Shown here in pieces: positions 5,779 to 12,686 of a stretch of 12,686 nucleotides of DNA; the stretch's first letter is position 1, and each line of letters opens with the position of its first letter. The notes below the pieces were generated by a model, which was not told the DNA's origin, did no database searches, and saw only the letters and a list, made by a program, of their open reading frames with translations. A program made the position numbers and the translations under genes. Origin of the DNA: Desulfobia sp. GTDB taxonomy: Bacteria > Desulfobacterota > Desulfobulbia > Desulfobulbales > SURF-16. The stretch is taken from the NCBI GenBank assembly GCA_030608985.1, contig JAUWDC010000008.1:1-12686 (forward strand), written 5' to 3'.

Positions 5779-6285
5779 TTGGCTGCTTTTAAAACAGATA
5801 AGACTGAAGACCAGCTGATAGAGAAGATTGTCTATATCAACCGGGTTGCAAAAGTTGTGAAAGGTGGCCGTCGATTCAGTTTTAGTGCCATTGTTGTCGT
5901 TGGAGACGGTAAAGGCAGTGTCGGTTATGGGTTAGGAAAGGCAAATCAGGTTCCAGATGCTATTCGTAAAGGTGTTGAGAGGGCACGGAAAGATATGGAA
6001 CTTGTATCAATAACAGATATCAGTATTCCTCATGAAATTAATGGGAAATATGGTGCCGGAAAGGTGATGTTAAAACCAGCCTCTGCAGGTACAGGCGTTA
6101 TTGCCGGTGGTGCAGTTCGTGCGGTTCTTGAAGCTGCTGGTGTTCAGAATATTCTGACAAAATGCCTTGGTTCTCACAATCCCCATAATCTTGTGAAGGC
6201 AACACTCAACGGATTGAAAAATCTTCGTACTGCTAAACAGATTGCGGCTATCAGGAATAAGACTGTAGAAGAAATTCAAGCCTGA
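5779..6285 (+). CDS. rpsE: 30S ribosomal protein S5
   Basis: S5 lies at the back of the 30S head-body junction and mRNA channel and affects decoding accuracy; spectinomycin-resistance changes in other bacteria map to its N-terminal loop. The 168-residue product has the [15 protein letters not shown] loop as [16 protein letters not shown] (residues 20-35), then [14 protein letters not shown] (42-55), and a C-terminal half with [19 protein letters not shown] and [23 protein letters not shown]. No resistance-type change is obvious to me. The start is TTG, with AGGAG at 5768-5772 six bases upstream. It follows the 277-base spacer. Confidence 0.98.
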   Translation: MAAFKTDKTEDQLIEKIVYINRVAKVVKGGRRFSFSAIVVVGDGKGSVGYGLGKANQVPDAIRKGVERARKDMELVSITDISIPHEINGKYGAGKVMLKPASAGTGVIAGGAVRAVLEAAGVQNILTKCLGSHNPHNLVKATLNGLKNLRTAKQIAAIRNKTVEEIQA

Positions 6286-6357
6286 TTGGTTCAGAGTGAA
6301 AGTACTTTTTTTTTAGAAATCTTAGCAGAATTGAAATAATGTCGTTTCATACTACTG

Positions 6358-6366
6358 TGATATAAA
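6358..6366 (+). promoter_or_regulatory. Weak candidate extended -10 upstream of rpmD
   Basis: TGATATAAA at 6358-6366 fits an extended -10 (TG, one base, then TATAAA), but no -35 is seen at normal distance; TTGAAA at 6331-6336 is 24 bases away. A TGAAA/TTTCA stem (6332-6336 with 6345-6349) lies in between. The 107-base rpsE-rpmD spacer holds nothing else I can name. Treat this as a weak hint only. Confidence 0.15.
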
Positions 6367-6392
6367 AGTAGAGATTTACTACGGGTAGAAAT

Positions 6393-6575
6393 ATGGCAAC
6401 TGATTTGAAAATTACATTGAAAAAAAGTGTGATAGGCAGTCCTAAAAAGATTAGAGCTACTGCGATTGGTCTTGGACTGATAAAAACAAATAAGAGTGTA
6501 ATGCGAAAAGATACACCTGAACTACGCGGAATGATTTATAAGATCCAGCATCTGGTCAAGGTGGAGGAAATATAA
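6393..6575 (+). CDS. rpmD: 50S ribosomal protein L30
   Basis: L30 is a small 23S rRNA-binding protein of the 50S subunit. The 60-residue product has the bacterial length and pattern: KITLKKSVIGSPKKIRATAIGLGL near the N-terminus, then the NKSVMRKDTPELRGMIYKIQHLVKVEE block. The ATG has a weak upstream GGGTAG. Its TAA stop shares one base with the ATG of rplO (TAATG), so translation of the two is probably coupled. L30 is absent from several phyla, so its presence here is mildly informative. The 107-base spacer before it is unusually long. Confidence 0.97.
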   Translation: MATDLKITLKKSVIGSPKKIRATAIGLGLIKTNKSVMRKDTPELRGMIYKIQHLVKVEEI

Positions 6576-7024
6576 TGTTAAACTTGAGTAACTTATCCCC
6601 ACAGGATGGATCTCGTCGACCTAGAAAGAGGTTGGGGCGAGGTCGGGCCACCGGCCACGGTAAAACATCAGGACGTGGTCATAAAGGATTTAAGTCTCGT
6701 TCGGGAAGTGGTGTCAGGCCAGGATTCGAGGGTGGCCAGATGCCTTTGCAGAGAAGGCTTCCTAAACGAGGGTTTACCAATATTTTCAGGAAAGAATACG
6801 CTGTTATTAATGTAAAGGATCTTGAAAAACTTGACGCAGGATCAACGGTTGATCGCACGATGCTTCTTGAGGCAGGCTTGATTAAGAAAAAGTTTTCCTT
6901 GGTAAAAGTGCTTGGCGACGGTGAAATTTCTAAATCTCTCACCATCGCAGTAGACAAGGTCAGCAAAACTGCCAGGCAGAAGATTGAAGCTGCTGGTGGA
7001 AAAATAGAGGTCAAAGAGGCATAA
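6575..7024 (+). CDS. rplO: 50S ribosomal protein L15
   Basis: L15 is a late-assembly 23S rRNA binder whose long basic N-terminal extension threads into the subunit core. The 149-residue product shows this glycine- and arginine-rich extension (residues about 11-60, with [21 protein letters not shown]), then [20 protein letters not shown], and a globular C-terminal domain with AAGGKIEV near the end. The ATG overlaps the rpmD stop by one base and uses GGAGG at 6563-6567. Only one base separates its stop from the secY ATG, the tightest part of the cluster. Confidence 0.98.
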   Translation: MLNLSNLSPQDGSRRPRKRLGRGRATGHGKTSGRGHKGFKSRSGSGVRPGFEGGQMPLQRRLPKRGFTNIFRKEYAVINVKDLEKLDAGSTVDRTMLLEAGLIKKKFSLVKVLGDGEISKSLTIAVDKVSKTARQKIEAAGGKIEVKEA

Positions 7025-7025
7025 G

Positions 7026-8336
7026 ATGGCAGGTGGACTGGCTGCAGCAGCGACTATCCCTGAATTGAGGAAGAGGATTACCTTTACTCTCCTGATGCTC
7101 GCCGTTTATCGTGCAGGTGTGCAGATACCAACACCAGGCATTAATGGTGAGGCTCTTGCCGCTTTTTTTGATAAACAAGCCAATACTCTGTTTGGCATGT
7201 TTAACATGTTTTCCGGTGGAGCTCTTGAGAACTTCTCAATATTTGCTCTGGGAATCATGCCATATATCAGTGCTTCTATTATCTTTCAATTGCTCACTGT
7301 CGTTGTTCCCCAACTTGAAGCATTGAAAAAAGAGGGTGAAGCTGGTCGTAATAAAATAACACAGTACACTCGTTATGCTACAGTGGGCTTAAGTATCATA
7401 CAAGGTTTGATGATCAGTATCGGTCTTGAAGGCATGGCCGGTCCTGGAAGCGGTGAAATGATTGTTATTACTCCTGGTTGGACTTTCAGATTGATGACCA
7501 TTCTAACCCTTACCACCGGAACTGCATTTATAATGTGGCTCGGAGAGCAGATGACTGAACGAGGGATTGGTAATGGCATATCTCTCATCATTTTTGCCGG
7601 TATTGTTGCCAGGATGCCTGCAGCCATTGTGAATACCTTTCAGATGGTGGGTACAGGGGACATGACAGTGATTTTCCTGCCTATTCTTTTGGTTTTCATG
7701 GGAGCAGTTATTGGTACCATTATATTTTTTGAAACTGCCCAGCGCAGAATCCCCATTCAATATGCCAAACGGGTGGTGGGGAGACAAATGTATGGTGGTC
7801 AGCGAACTCATCTTCCATTAAAAATTAATATGTCAGGGGTTATCCCACCTATTTTCGCATCTTCTATAATGATGTTTCCAGCTACAATAGGTGGTTTTAT
7901 TCAGATTGATTGGGTTCAGCAGGTAACAGCCCAATTAGCATGGGGAAGTCCTCTGCATACCCTGCTTTTTGTCGGGATGATCGTATTTTTCTGCTTTTTT
8001 TATACAGCAGTAACATTTAATCCTGTTGATGTTGCAGAGAATTTAAAGAAAAACGGTGGATATGTGCCTGGGATACGACCAGGGAAACGCACAGCTGAGT
8101 TTATTGATAAGATCATTACACGTCTTACTGTTATTGGTGCAATTTATGTCAGTGCTGTGTGTGTTTTGCCAACCATTCTTATCCAAAAAATTAATGTGCC
8201 GTTTTATTTTGGAGGCACAGCGTTGTTGATTGTAGTTGGCGTTGCTATCGATACACTTTCCCAGATAGAATCTCATTCGGTTTCCCGTAACTACGATGGC
8301 TTTTTGAAGTCTGGAAAAATCAGAGGCAGGCGATAG
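7026..8336 (+). CDS. secY: Protein translocase channel subunit SecY
   Basis: SecY forms the protein-conducting channel in the inner membrane with SecE and SecG, driven by SecA or by translating ribosomes. The 436-residue product has ten hydrophobic segments in the usual places (roughly 17-35, 71-92, 116-136, 153-172, 183-203, 213-235, 270-290, 310-332, 366-386, 392-410). Family blocks include the [18 protein letters not shown] segment around TM2, [18 protein letters not shown] before TM3, and the cytoplasmic loop with GIRPGKRT at 349-356, where R351 matches the E. coli arginine needed for SecA function. GAGG at 7016-7019, within the end of rplO, serves as the ribosome-binding site. Confidence 0.98.
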   Translation: MAGGLAAAATIPELRKRITFTLLMLAVYRAGVQIPTPGINGEALAAFFDKQANTLFGMFNMFSGGALENFSIFALGIMPYISASIIFQLLTVVVPQLEALKKEGEAGRNKITQYTRYATVGLSIIQGLMISIGLEGMAGPGSGEMIVITPGWTFRLMTILTLTTGTAFIMWLGEQMTERGIGNGISLIIFAGIVARMPAAIVNTFQMVGTGDMTVIFLPILLVFMGAVIGTIIFFETAQRRIPIQYAKRVVGRQMYGGQRTHLPLKINMSGVIPPIFASSIMMFPATIGGFIQIDWVQQVTAQLAWGSPLHTLLFVGMIVFFCFFYTAVTFNPVDVAENLKKNGGYVPGIRPGKRTAEFIDKIITRLTVIGAIYVSAVCVLPTILIQKINVPFYFGGTALLIVVGVAIDTLSQIESHSVSRNYDGFLKSGKIRGRR

Positions 8337-8349
8337 CTCCCACCAGGCA

Positions 8350-9117
8350 ATGACATCAGCAATTTTACTCAAGTCTGCAGAAGAAATTCAAATCTTGCAA
8401 GAGGCAAACCAAATTGTTGCCTTGACCCTCGCCATGGTTAGAAGAAATATAGAACCTGGTATCAGCACTCTGCAGTTAGATAAACTCGCAGAAAAATTTG
8501 TACAAAAGAAAAACGCTGTACCAGCATTTAAAGGCTATCGAGGGTTTCCCGGCAGCCTCTGTGTTTCAATAAATGAACAAGTAGTTCATGGTATTCCTTC
8601 TAAGAAGGTGAAACTGCGTGAAGGCGACATCATCAGTATTGATTTTGGTGTGAAATATAAAGGCTTTTATGGAGATGCTGCTATAACTGTCCCTGTTGGG
8701 AGCATTGACGAGAATACGGAAAAACTTATTGCTGTTACTCGTACATCTCTGCAAAAAGCAATTGCCCAGGTTCAGAGTGGTAACCGTATTTCTGATATAT
8801 CCTTAGCTGTTCAGGAATATGTTGAGAGAAATGGTTTTAGTGTTGTCAGGCAGTTCGTTGGCCATGGTATCGGTCAAAATCTCCACGAGCCCCCTGAAAT
8901 ACCAAATTACGTGAGAAAAGAGCGATCGCCTAAGTTGATGCCGGGTATGGTTCTTGCTATTGAACCAATGGTAAATGCCGGCAAGGCAGACGTGAAGATT
9001 TTAAAAGATGGCTGGACCGTGATTACAGCTGATAAAAAGCCCTCAGCCCACTTTGAACATTCTGTGGCTGTTACCGAAAACGGGCCACTGGTTCTCAGCT
9101 TGGGCACAGAGGATTGA
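8350..9117 (+). CDS. map: Type I methionine aminopeptidase
   Basis: This cytoplasmic dimetal enzyme removes the initiator methionine from new proteins when the second residue is small. The 255-residue product has the five metal ligands expected for the family: D98, D109, H172 (in FVGHGIG), E205 (in AIEPM) and E236 (in HFEHS), with substrate-site histidines H80 (VVHGIP) and H179 (LHEPP). No N-terminal zinc-finger extension is present, as expected for the short bacterial form. It follows secY by 13 bases with CCAGG as a weak ribosome-binding site; the adk gene that often lies between secY and map is absent here. Most ribosomal proteins in this window have Ala, Ser or another small second residue, suitable substrates. 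Confidence 0.98.
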   Translation: MTSAILLKSAEEIQILQEANQIVALTLAMVRRNIEPGISTLQLDKLAEKFVQKKNAVPAFKGYRGFPGSLCVSINEQVVHGIPSKKVKLREGDIISIDFGVKYKGFYGDAAITVPVGSIDENTEKLIAVTRTSLQKAIAQVQSGNRISDISLAVQEYVERNGFSVVRQFVGHGIGQNLHEPPEIPNYVRKERSPKLMPGMVLAIEPMVNAGKADVKILKDGWTVITADKKPSAHFEHSVAVTENGPLVLSLGTED

Positions 9118-9137
9118 TTCCATCATAAATAGATTTT

Positions 9138-9166
9138 TTAAGAGATGGACGATTGAAGTCTATAAT
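9138..9166 (+). promoter_or_regulatory. Candidate promoter for infA and the alpha operon
   Basis: TTAAGA at 9138-9143 (4 of 6 to the -35 consensus) and a perfect TATAAT at 9161-9166 are separated by exactly 17 bases. Predicted initiation falls near 9172-9173, giving a leader of about 150 bases to infA. This is the best sigma70-type match I found in the window, and it lies in the longest gap between map and infA. Confirmation needs transcript 5' ends. Confidence 0.5.
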
Positions 9167-9172
9167 GCCGGA

Positions 9173-9207
9173 TCCTATTTTTATAAGGTATATAAAAAGA
9201 AATAGGA
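9173..9207. other. Hairpin at the predicted 5' end of the infA transcript
   Basis: TCCTATTT at 9173-9180 pairs with AAATAGGA at 9200-9207, eight perfect pairs around a 19-base AT-rich loop. It begins right where transcription from the TATAAT at 9161-9166 should start, so it could be a 5'-terminal stem that protects the mRNA. It is followed by an A-rich run and not by T residues, so it is not a terminator on the + strand. The rest of the leader to 9323 shows nothing I recognise. Confidence 0.4.
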
Positions 9208-9323
9208 AAATAAAAAAGAATAGAGTATAGTAATCGGCTTTACTAGGAAAGCTGGTATCTTGTTCAAGTTACTGAAGATATTCTTCGTACGTTAAACAAT
9301 ACGGATATAAAAGGGTTTTATAT

Positions 9324-9557
9324 ATGCCTAAAGAAGAGGCGATAGAGGTAGAAGGAACAATTGTCGAACCTTTACCTAATGCAATGTTCAGGGTAGAGCT
9401 TGATAATGGCCATAAAGTACTTGCTCATATTTCAGGTAAAATGAGAATGCATTTTATCAAAATTCTACCTGGTGACAGAGTAACAATAGAGCTGTCACCT
9501 TATGATTTAACCCGTGGGCGTGTGACATTCAGGTCAAAGAATCAAAAAAAGAGATAA
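9324..9557 (+). CDS. infA: Translation initiation factor IF-1
   Basis: IF-1 is an OB-fold protein that binds the 30S A site and cooperates with IF-2 and IF-3 at initiation. The product is 77 residues; most family members have about 72, the difference being a basic C-terminal tail (NQKKR). The family core is clear: [20 protein letters not shown], then [42 protein letters not shown]. The ATG has AAGGG at 9311-9315, eight bases upstream. It heads the alpha-operon part of the cluster, a placement common outside enteric bacteria, and is followed by rpmJ after 21 bases. Confidence 0.97.
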   Translation: MPKEEAIEVEGTIVEPLPNAMFRVELDNGHKVLAHISGKMRMHFIKILPGDRVTIELSPYDLTRGRVTFRSKNQKKR

Positions 9558-9578
9558 AATTTTATTTGGTAAAGTACT

Positions 9579-9692
9579 ATGAAAGTTCGGGCATCAGTAA
9601 AAAAAATGTGCAGTGACTGTCGTGTTTTTAAACGCAAAGGCGTAGTCAGGGTTGATTGTAAGATCAAAAAACACAAACAACGGCAAGGTTAG
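9579..9692 (+). CDS. rpmJ: 50S ribosomal protein L36, zinc-binding type
   Basis: L36 is the smallest 50S protein and binds 23S rRNA. The 37-residue product starts [14 protein letters not shown] and ends KKHKQRQG, both characteristic. Zinc ligands C11, C14, C27 and H32 are all present, so this is the zinc-binding version and not the zinc-free paralogue some bacteria induce in zinc shortage. Only a poor Shine-Dalgarno is visible (TGGTAAAG at about 9567-9574), so coupling to infA translation is likely. A small CGGC/GCCG stem (9681-9684 with 9692-9695) spans its stop codon, 30 bases before rpsM. Confidence 0.97.
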   Translation: MKVRASVKKMCSDCRVFKRKGVVRVDCKIKKHKQRQG

Positions 9693-9722
9693 CCGGGATA
9701 ACAGGGAATTAGGGGGAAGATC

Positions 9723-10091
9723 TTGGCTCGCATAACAGGCGTTGATTTGCCAAAAAATAAACATATTGAAATTGCCTTAACCTATATTTATGGGATTGGG
9801 CGTACGACTTCTAAGAAAATTCTTGATGAAGCAGAAGTCTCTTACACCATGAACAGTGATGATCTTACTGATCAGGATGTAGCGCGGATAAGGAAAATCA
9901 TAGAAGATAAATATGCTGTTGAAGGTGATCGCAGACGTGAAGTTGCGATGAACATTAAGCGCCTTATGGATATAGGCACCTATAGGGGCGTGAGACATCG
10001 TCGAGGTCTGCCATGTCGAGGGCAGCGAACGAAGACCAATGCGAGAACCCGTAAAGGCCCTCGTCGTTCCCCAGGTGCTCGTAAAAAATAA
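9723..10091 (+). CDS. rpsM: 30S ribosomal protein S13
   Basis: S13 sits at the top of the 30S head, contacts the 50S central protuberance, and its tail touches the P-site tRNA. The 122-residue product starts [25 protein letters not shown], a standard block with the helix-two-turns-helix type RNA-binding region, and has [31 protein letters not shown] in the basic tail. The start is TTG, preceded by GGGGGAAG at about 9712-9719. In E. coli the S4 repressor binds a pseudoknot at this gene start; I cannot identify such a structure here by eye. It follows rpmJ by 30 bases and precedes rpsK by 31. Confidence 0.98.
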   Translation: MARITGVDLPKNKHIEIALTYIYGIGRTTSKKILDEAEVSYTMNSDDLTDQDVARIRKIIEDKYAVEGDRRREVAMNIKRLMDIGTYRGVRHRRGLPCRGQRTKTNARTRKGPRRSPGARKK

Positions 10092-10122
10092 TTACTAAAC
10101 GGACGTTTAACAGGAGAATTCA

Positions 10123-10512
10123 ATGGCCGGTCCGAAGAAAAAAACTCGTCGTAAAGAAAAGAAAAATATACCTGAAGGTATTGTTCATATTAAATCTACA
10201 TTTAATAATACAATTGTAACTTTTTCAGATAAGCAGGGAAATGTCGTGGCATGGTGCAGTGCTGGTTTGCTCGGCTTTAAGGGCTCTCGAAAAAGTACAC
10301 CCTATGCTGCCCAGAATGCTGTTGAAACAGCGGCCAGAGCTGCCCAGGATCAGGGTATGAGAAAGGTAGAAGTCAAAGTGAAAGGCCCTGGGCCGGGCCG
10401 AGATGCAGCTATCAGGACCCTCCAAGTTGTCGGTCTTCAAGTGTCACGCATCTGTGATGTCACTCCAATGCCGCATAATGGCTGCAAACCGCCCAAAAGG
10501 CGACGTGTTTAA
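10123..10512 (+). CDS. rpsK: 30S ribosomal protein S11
   Basis: S11 lies on the 30S platform next to the E site and contacts the Shine-Dalgarno helix. The 129-residue product has the basic N-terminus, the [18 protein letters not shown] strand, the [14 protein letters not shown] block, the [18 protein letters not shown] motif, and the C-terminal [13 protein letters not shown]. Two cysteines are less usual: C45 in AWCSAG (often Ala) and the C in RICDVTP (usually Arg). Neither is in a position I know to be essential. The ATG has AGGAG at 10112-10116, six bases upstream. Confidence 0.98.
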   Translation: MAGPKKKTRRKEKKNIPEGIVHIKSTFNNTIVTFSDKQGNVVAWCSAGLLGFKGSRKSTPYAAQNAVETAARAAQDQGMRKVEVKVKGPGPGRDAAIRTLQVVGLQVSRICDVTPMPHNGCKPPKRRRV

Positions 10513-10592
10513 GCTGACGGCTAACGTGGATTCGCAGCAGAAATTCCAAGTACTCATAAAATATGATTTTAGCTGGTTAACGGAGGTTTAAA

Positions 10593-11222
10593 TTGGCAAG
10601 ATATAGAGGAGCTGCCTGTCGGCAGTGCCGGAGAGAGAAATTGAAATTGTTTTTGAAGGGGGACAGGTGTTATTCCGATAAATGTTCCTTTGAGCGTCGC
10701 TCATTTCCCCCTGGACAACATGGTCAGGCCCGCATGAGAAAAGAGTCTGATTATTCCATTCAGCTTCGAGAAAAGCAAAAGGTTCGCCGTATCTATGGAA
10801 TGCTTGAGGGCCAGTTCCGAAAATATTTCAAAATGAGTGATCGGGCGAAAGGCGTTACCGGCGAAAATTTACTCTCCTTTCTGGAACGTCGCCTCGATAA
10901 TACTATTTTTCGTCTTGGATTTGCCAGTTCTCGTAATCAGGCCCGGCAACTTGTGAAACATAATCATGTGCTGGTCAATGGACGTAGAGTCAATATCCCA
11001 TCTTTTTTTATCAAGGTGAATGACGAAATTAGCATCCGTGAAAAAAGCAGGAAAATCGAAGCAATTGCTGACAGCTTGGAAGCGGTTGCCAGAAGGGGAG
11101 TTCCTTCATGGTTAGAACTCGATCAGGACAATTTCAAAGGTAAAATAAAGAGTATGCCAGATCGGCAGGAAATCACAATGCCAATCCAGGAGCAGCTGAT
11201 AGTCGAATTGTATTCCAAGTAA
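10593..11222 (+). CDS. rpsD: 30S ribosomal protein S4, zinc-binding type
   Basis: S4 is a primary 16S rRNA binder that nucleates 30S body assembly and represses the alpha operon in E. coli. The 209-residue product has the N-terminal zinc site C9-x2-C12, C26, C31, matching the spacing known from Thermus S4; E. coli S4 lacks it. Next come the FPPGQHGQ motif near residues 38-45, the KQKVRRIYG helix, and an S4 RNA-binding domain with [34 protein letters not shown] (about 96-129). The start is TTG with GGAGG at 10582-10586, six bases upstream. It follows rpsK by 80 bases and is followed by a terminator-like hairpin. Confidence 0.98.
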   Translation: MARYRGAACRQCRREKLKLFLKGDRCYSDKCSFERRSFPPGQHGQARMRKESDYSIQLREKQKVRRIYGMLEGQFRKYFKMSDRAKGVTGENLLSFLERRLDNTIFRLGFASSRNQARQLVKHNHVLVNGRRVNIPSFFIKVNDEISIREKSRKIEAIADSLEAVARRGVPSWLELDQDNFKGKIKSMPDRQEITMPIQEQLIVELYSK

Positions 11223-11246
11223 TTAACTTAATACATATGGAATAAT

Positions 11247-11280
11247 AAAGAGTCTGTAGTAATTTTTTACAGACTCTTTT
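11247..11280 (+). terminator. Terminator-like hairpin between rpsD and rpoA
   Basis: AAAGAGTCTGTA at 11247-11258 pairs perfectly with TACAGACTCTTT at 11268-11279, twelve pairs with a nine-base T-rich loop, ending in TTTTACTT. Its core GAGTCTGTA/TACAGACTC plus the T-run resembles an intrinsic terminator; the stem is only moderately GC-rich and the T-run is short, so partial termination is more likely than complete. The A-run on the other side would let it work on the - strand too. It would separate rpoA-rplQ expression from the ribosomal genes. Confidence 0.65.
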
Positions 11281-11332
11281 ACTTATGCGACCTTAGTTTT
11301 CAGTCACATTTTTTGAAACTCAAAAGAGATAT

Positions 11333-12388
11333 ATGATGACAAACGAGGAAATTTTAACAGAAGAGACTGTTCCCTTTTATCGTAACTGGCGAGACCTTAT
11401 TACCCCTGATCCTTTGAACATGGATCAGGATAGCCGTACTGAATTTTATGGTAAATTTGTGTGCCAACCGCTGGAAAGAGGTTTTGCAACAACCATAGGC
11501 AATAGTCTGAGAAGAATTCTACTGTCTTCAGTTCAGGGTGCTGCTATTACATCTGTAAAAATTGATGGCGCGTTGCATGAGTTCTCCACTCTTCCTGGAA
11601 TTCTTGAGGATGTTACAGAAATTATCCTTAATCTCAAGGAGGTCCGCCTGAAATTAAATTCAGAGGGAGGTCGAACTGTCAGGATTGAGAAAACATCAGT
11701 AGGTACCGTAACTGCAGGTGATATTATTTCTGACGGTACTGTAGAGGTCATGAACCCTGATAAGCATATATGTACCATTACCGGTGAAGGCCAGTTTGTC
11801 GCCGAGCTTGAGGTGAAATGGGGGAAAGGCTACTCTTCTGCGGAAAAAAATAAATCAGAAGATCATAGTGTTGATGTTATTCCCATTGATGCTATTTTTA
11901 CTCCTATTAAAAAGGTGACATCCCTTGTGAGCCAGGCTCGTGTTGGCCAGCAAACAGATTATGACAAACTGACAATGGAGATTTTCACTGATGGTAGTTT
12001 AACGCCTGAAGATGCATTGGCTTTTGCTGCAAAAATTTTAAAAGATCAGATGACGGTTTTCATTAATTTTAATGAGGATGAAGTCGAACCGGAACTTCCC
12101 GCTGAGGTTGAAAGCGAAGCTGAGCCGGTTAATCCAAATCTGCACAAGAGTGTTGAAGATCTAGAGCTCTCCGTCAGGTCTGCCAATTGTCTTTGCAATG
12201 CAGATATTTGTTTTATTGGCGAACTGGTACAAAAGACCGAAGCTGAAATGCTCAAGACTAAGAATTTTGGTCGTAAGTCCTTAAATGAAATTAAAGCACT
12301 TCTTGCTGAGATGGAGCTTCATCTCGGTATGAAACTTGATAATTGGACTCCCCCTGAATCTGTATCATCGGATACAGAGGAACAATAA
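11333..12388 (+). CDS. rpoA: DNA-directed RNA polymerase subunit alpha
   Basis: Alpha dimerises to start RNA polymerase assembly, and its C-terminal domain binds UP-element DNA and activators. The 351-residue product is about 20 longer than E. coli alpha. The N-terminal domain (about 18-248) shows [43 protein letters not shown] short acidic linker (about 249-268) leads to the C-terminal domain, with [13 protein letters not shown]282 matches E. coli R265, the key DNA-binding arginine, and [11 protein letters not shown] is the second DNA-contact helix region. The start is ambiguous: ATG at 11333 or the next ATG at 11336, which has the better spacing to GAG at 11326-11328. The extra length lies in the N-terminal lead, linker and tail. 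Confidence 0.98.
   Translation: MMTNEEILTEETVPFYRNWRDLITPDPLNMDQDSRTEFYGKFVCQPLERGFATTIGNSLRRILLSSVQGAAITSVKIDGALHEFSTLPGILEDVTEIILNLKEVRLKLNSEGGRTVRIEKTSVGTVTAGDIISDGTVEVMNPDKHICTITGEGQFVAELEVKWGKGYSSAEKNKSEDHSVDVIPIDAIFTPIKKVTSLVSQARVGQQTDYDKLTMEIFTDGSLTPEDALAFAAKILKDQMTVFINFNEDEVEPELPAEVESEAEPVNPNLHKSVEDLELSVRSANCLCNADICFIGELVQKTEAEMLKTKNFGRKSLNEIKALLAEMELHLGMKLDNWTPPESVSSDTEEQ
12359..12378. other. Perfect hairpin at the end of rpoA
   Basis: TCTGTATC at 12359-12366 pairs with GATACAGA at 12371-12378, eight perfect pairs closed by the tetraloop ATCG. It covers the last codons of rpoA and ends 22 bases before the rplQ ATG, whose Shine-Dalgarno GAGG is at 12390-12393. No T-run follows. It may affect mRNA processing or rplQ translation, or may be chance. 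Confidence 0.4.
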
Positions 12389-12400
12389 TGAGGTTGAACG

Positions 12401-12686
12401 ATGAGGCATAGAAAGGCAGGAAGAAGGCTTGGCCGTACTTCTTCACATCGAAAAGCAATGATACGAAACATGGTGACATCGCTTATGGAGCATGAGCGTA
12501 TTGTTACCACGACACCGAAGGCCAAAGAGGTCCGGCGTTATGCTGATAAAATGATGACATTGGCAAAACGAGGTGATCTTCACGCCCGAAGGCAGGCACT
12601 TTCTTTTATGCGTGATAAAAAAATTGTAGCCAAGCTCTTTGATACTCTCAAAGACGAATATATGGATAGAAACGGTGGCTACACAC
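12401..12686 (+). CDS. rplQ: 50S ribosomal protein L17, partial (runs off the right edge)
   Basis: L17 binds 23S rRNA near the tunnel exit on the solvent side and usually closes the alpha operon. The visible 95 codons begin [20 protein letters not shown], continue with [31 protein letters not shown] and [12 protein letters not shown], and stop at NGGYT, where family members continue with a basic C-terminal strand. Perhaps 25 or more residues are missing because the window ends, not because the gene is broken. The ATG follows GAGG (12390-12393) at a seven-base spacing and lies 12 bases after the rpoA stop. Confidence 0.97.
   Translation, partial: MRHRKAGRRLGRTSSHRKAMIRNMVTSLMEHERIVTTTPKAKEVRRYADKMMTLAKRGDLHARRQALSFMRDKKIVAKLFDTLKDEYMDRNGGYT

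Noticed and set aside
9693..9710. GGGATAACAGGG resembles the core of the I-SceI homing endonuclease site
   Set aside because: Only 12 core bases match; the flanks differ and no homing endonuclease or intron is present. It lies in the purine-rich leader of rpsM and is most likely coincidence.

Overview
The window is one continuous stretch of the bacterial S10-spc-alpha ribosomal protein cluster, all on the + strand, in this order: rplV, rpsC, rplP, rpmC, rpsQ, rplN, rplX, rplE, rpsN, rpsH, rplF, rplR, rpsE, rpmD, rplO, secY, map, infA, rpmJ, rpsM, rpsK, rpsD, rpoA and the first 95 codons of rplQ. Every gene is intact except rplQ, which runs off the right edge. The first 88 bases hold no gene and are probably the gap between rpsS and rplV. 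I see no mobile element, CRISPR array, tRNA or rRNA.

The proteins and gene order (secY-map-infA-rpmJ, no adk between secY and map) suggest a delta-type proteobacterium (Desulfobacterota), perhaps near Desulfobulbales. This placement comes from my memory of the families and not from a search. The DNA is moderately AT-rich. S4, S14, L24 and L36 all keep four-ligand zinc sites, so these are the zinc-binding versions. Five of the eight 30S genes start with TTG, while all twelve 50S genes start with ATG.

Layout: 89-2168 is the distal S10 operon (rplV to rpsQ). 2169-2323 is a gap with a long hairpin and a good -10 box, in the place where E. coli has its spc promoter. 2324-9117 is the spc operon (rplN to secY) plus map. 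9118-9323 is a gap with a plausible sigma70-type promoter and a hairpin at the predicted mRNA 5' end. 9324-12686 is the alpha operon with infA and rpmJ at its head; a terminator-like hairpin separates rpsD from rpoA-rplQ. The genes together make ribosome subunits, initiation factor 1, the SecY channel, N-terminal methionine removal from new proteins, and the RNA polymerase alpha subunit.

The coding content is ordinary. The unusual part is the spacers. Several are longer than usual for this cluster, and the two longest in the spc part (4358-4558 and 5502-5778) flank rplF-rplR. They share a 31-base hairpin element in opposite orientation (29/31 identical) and a 19-base element, also inverted (18/19), with further degenerate copies nearby. 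This small non-coding repeat family is not explained by any gene and is the best candidate for something undescribed.
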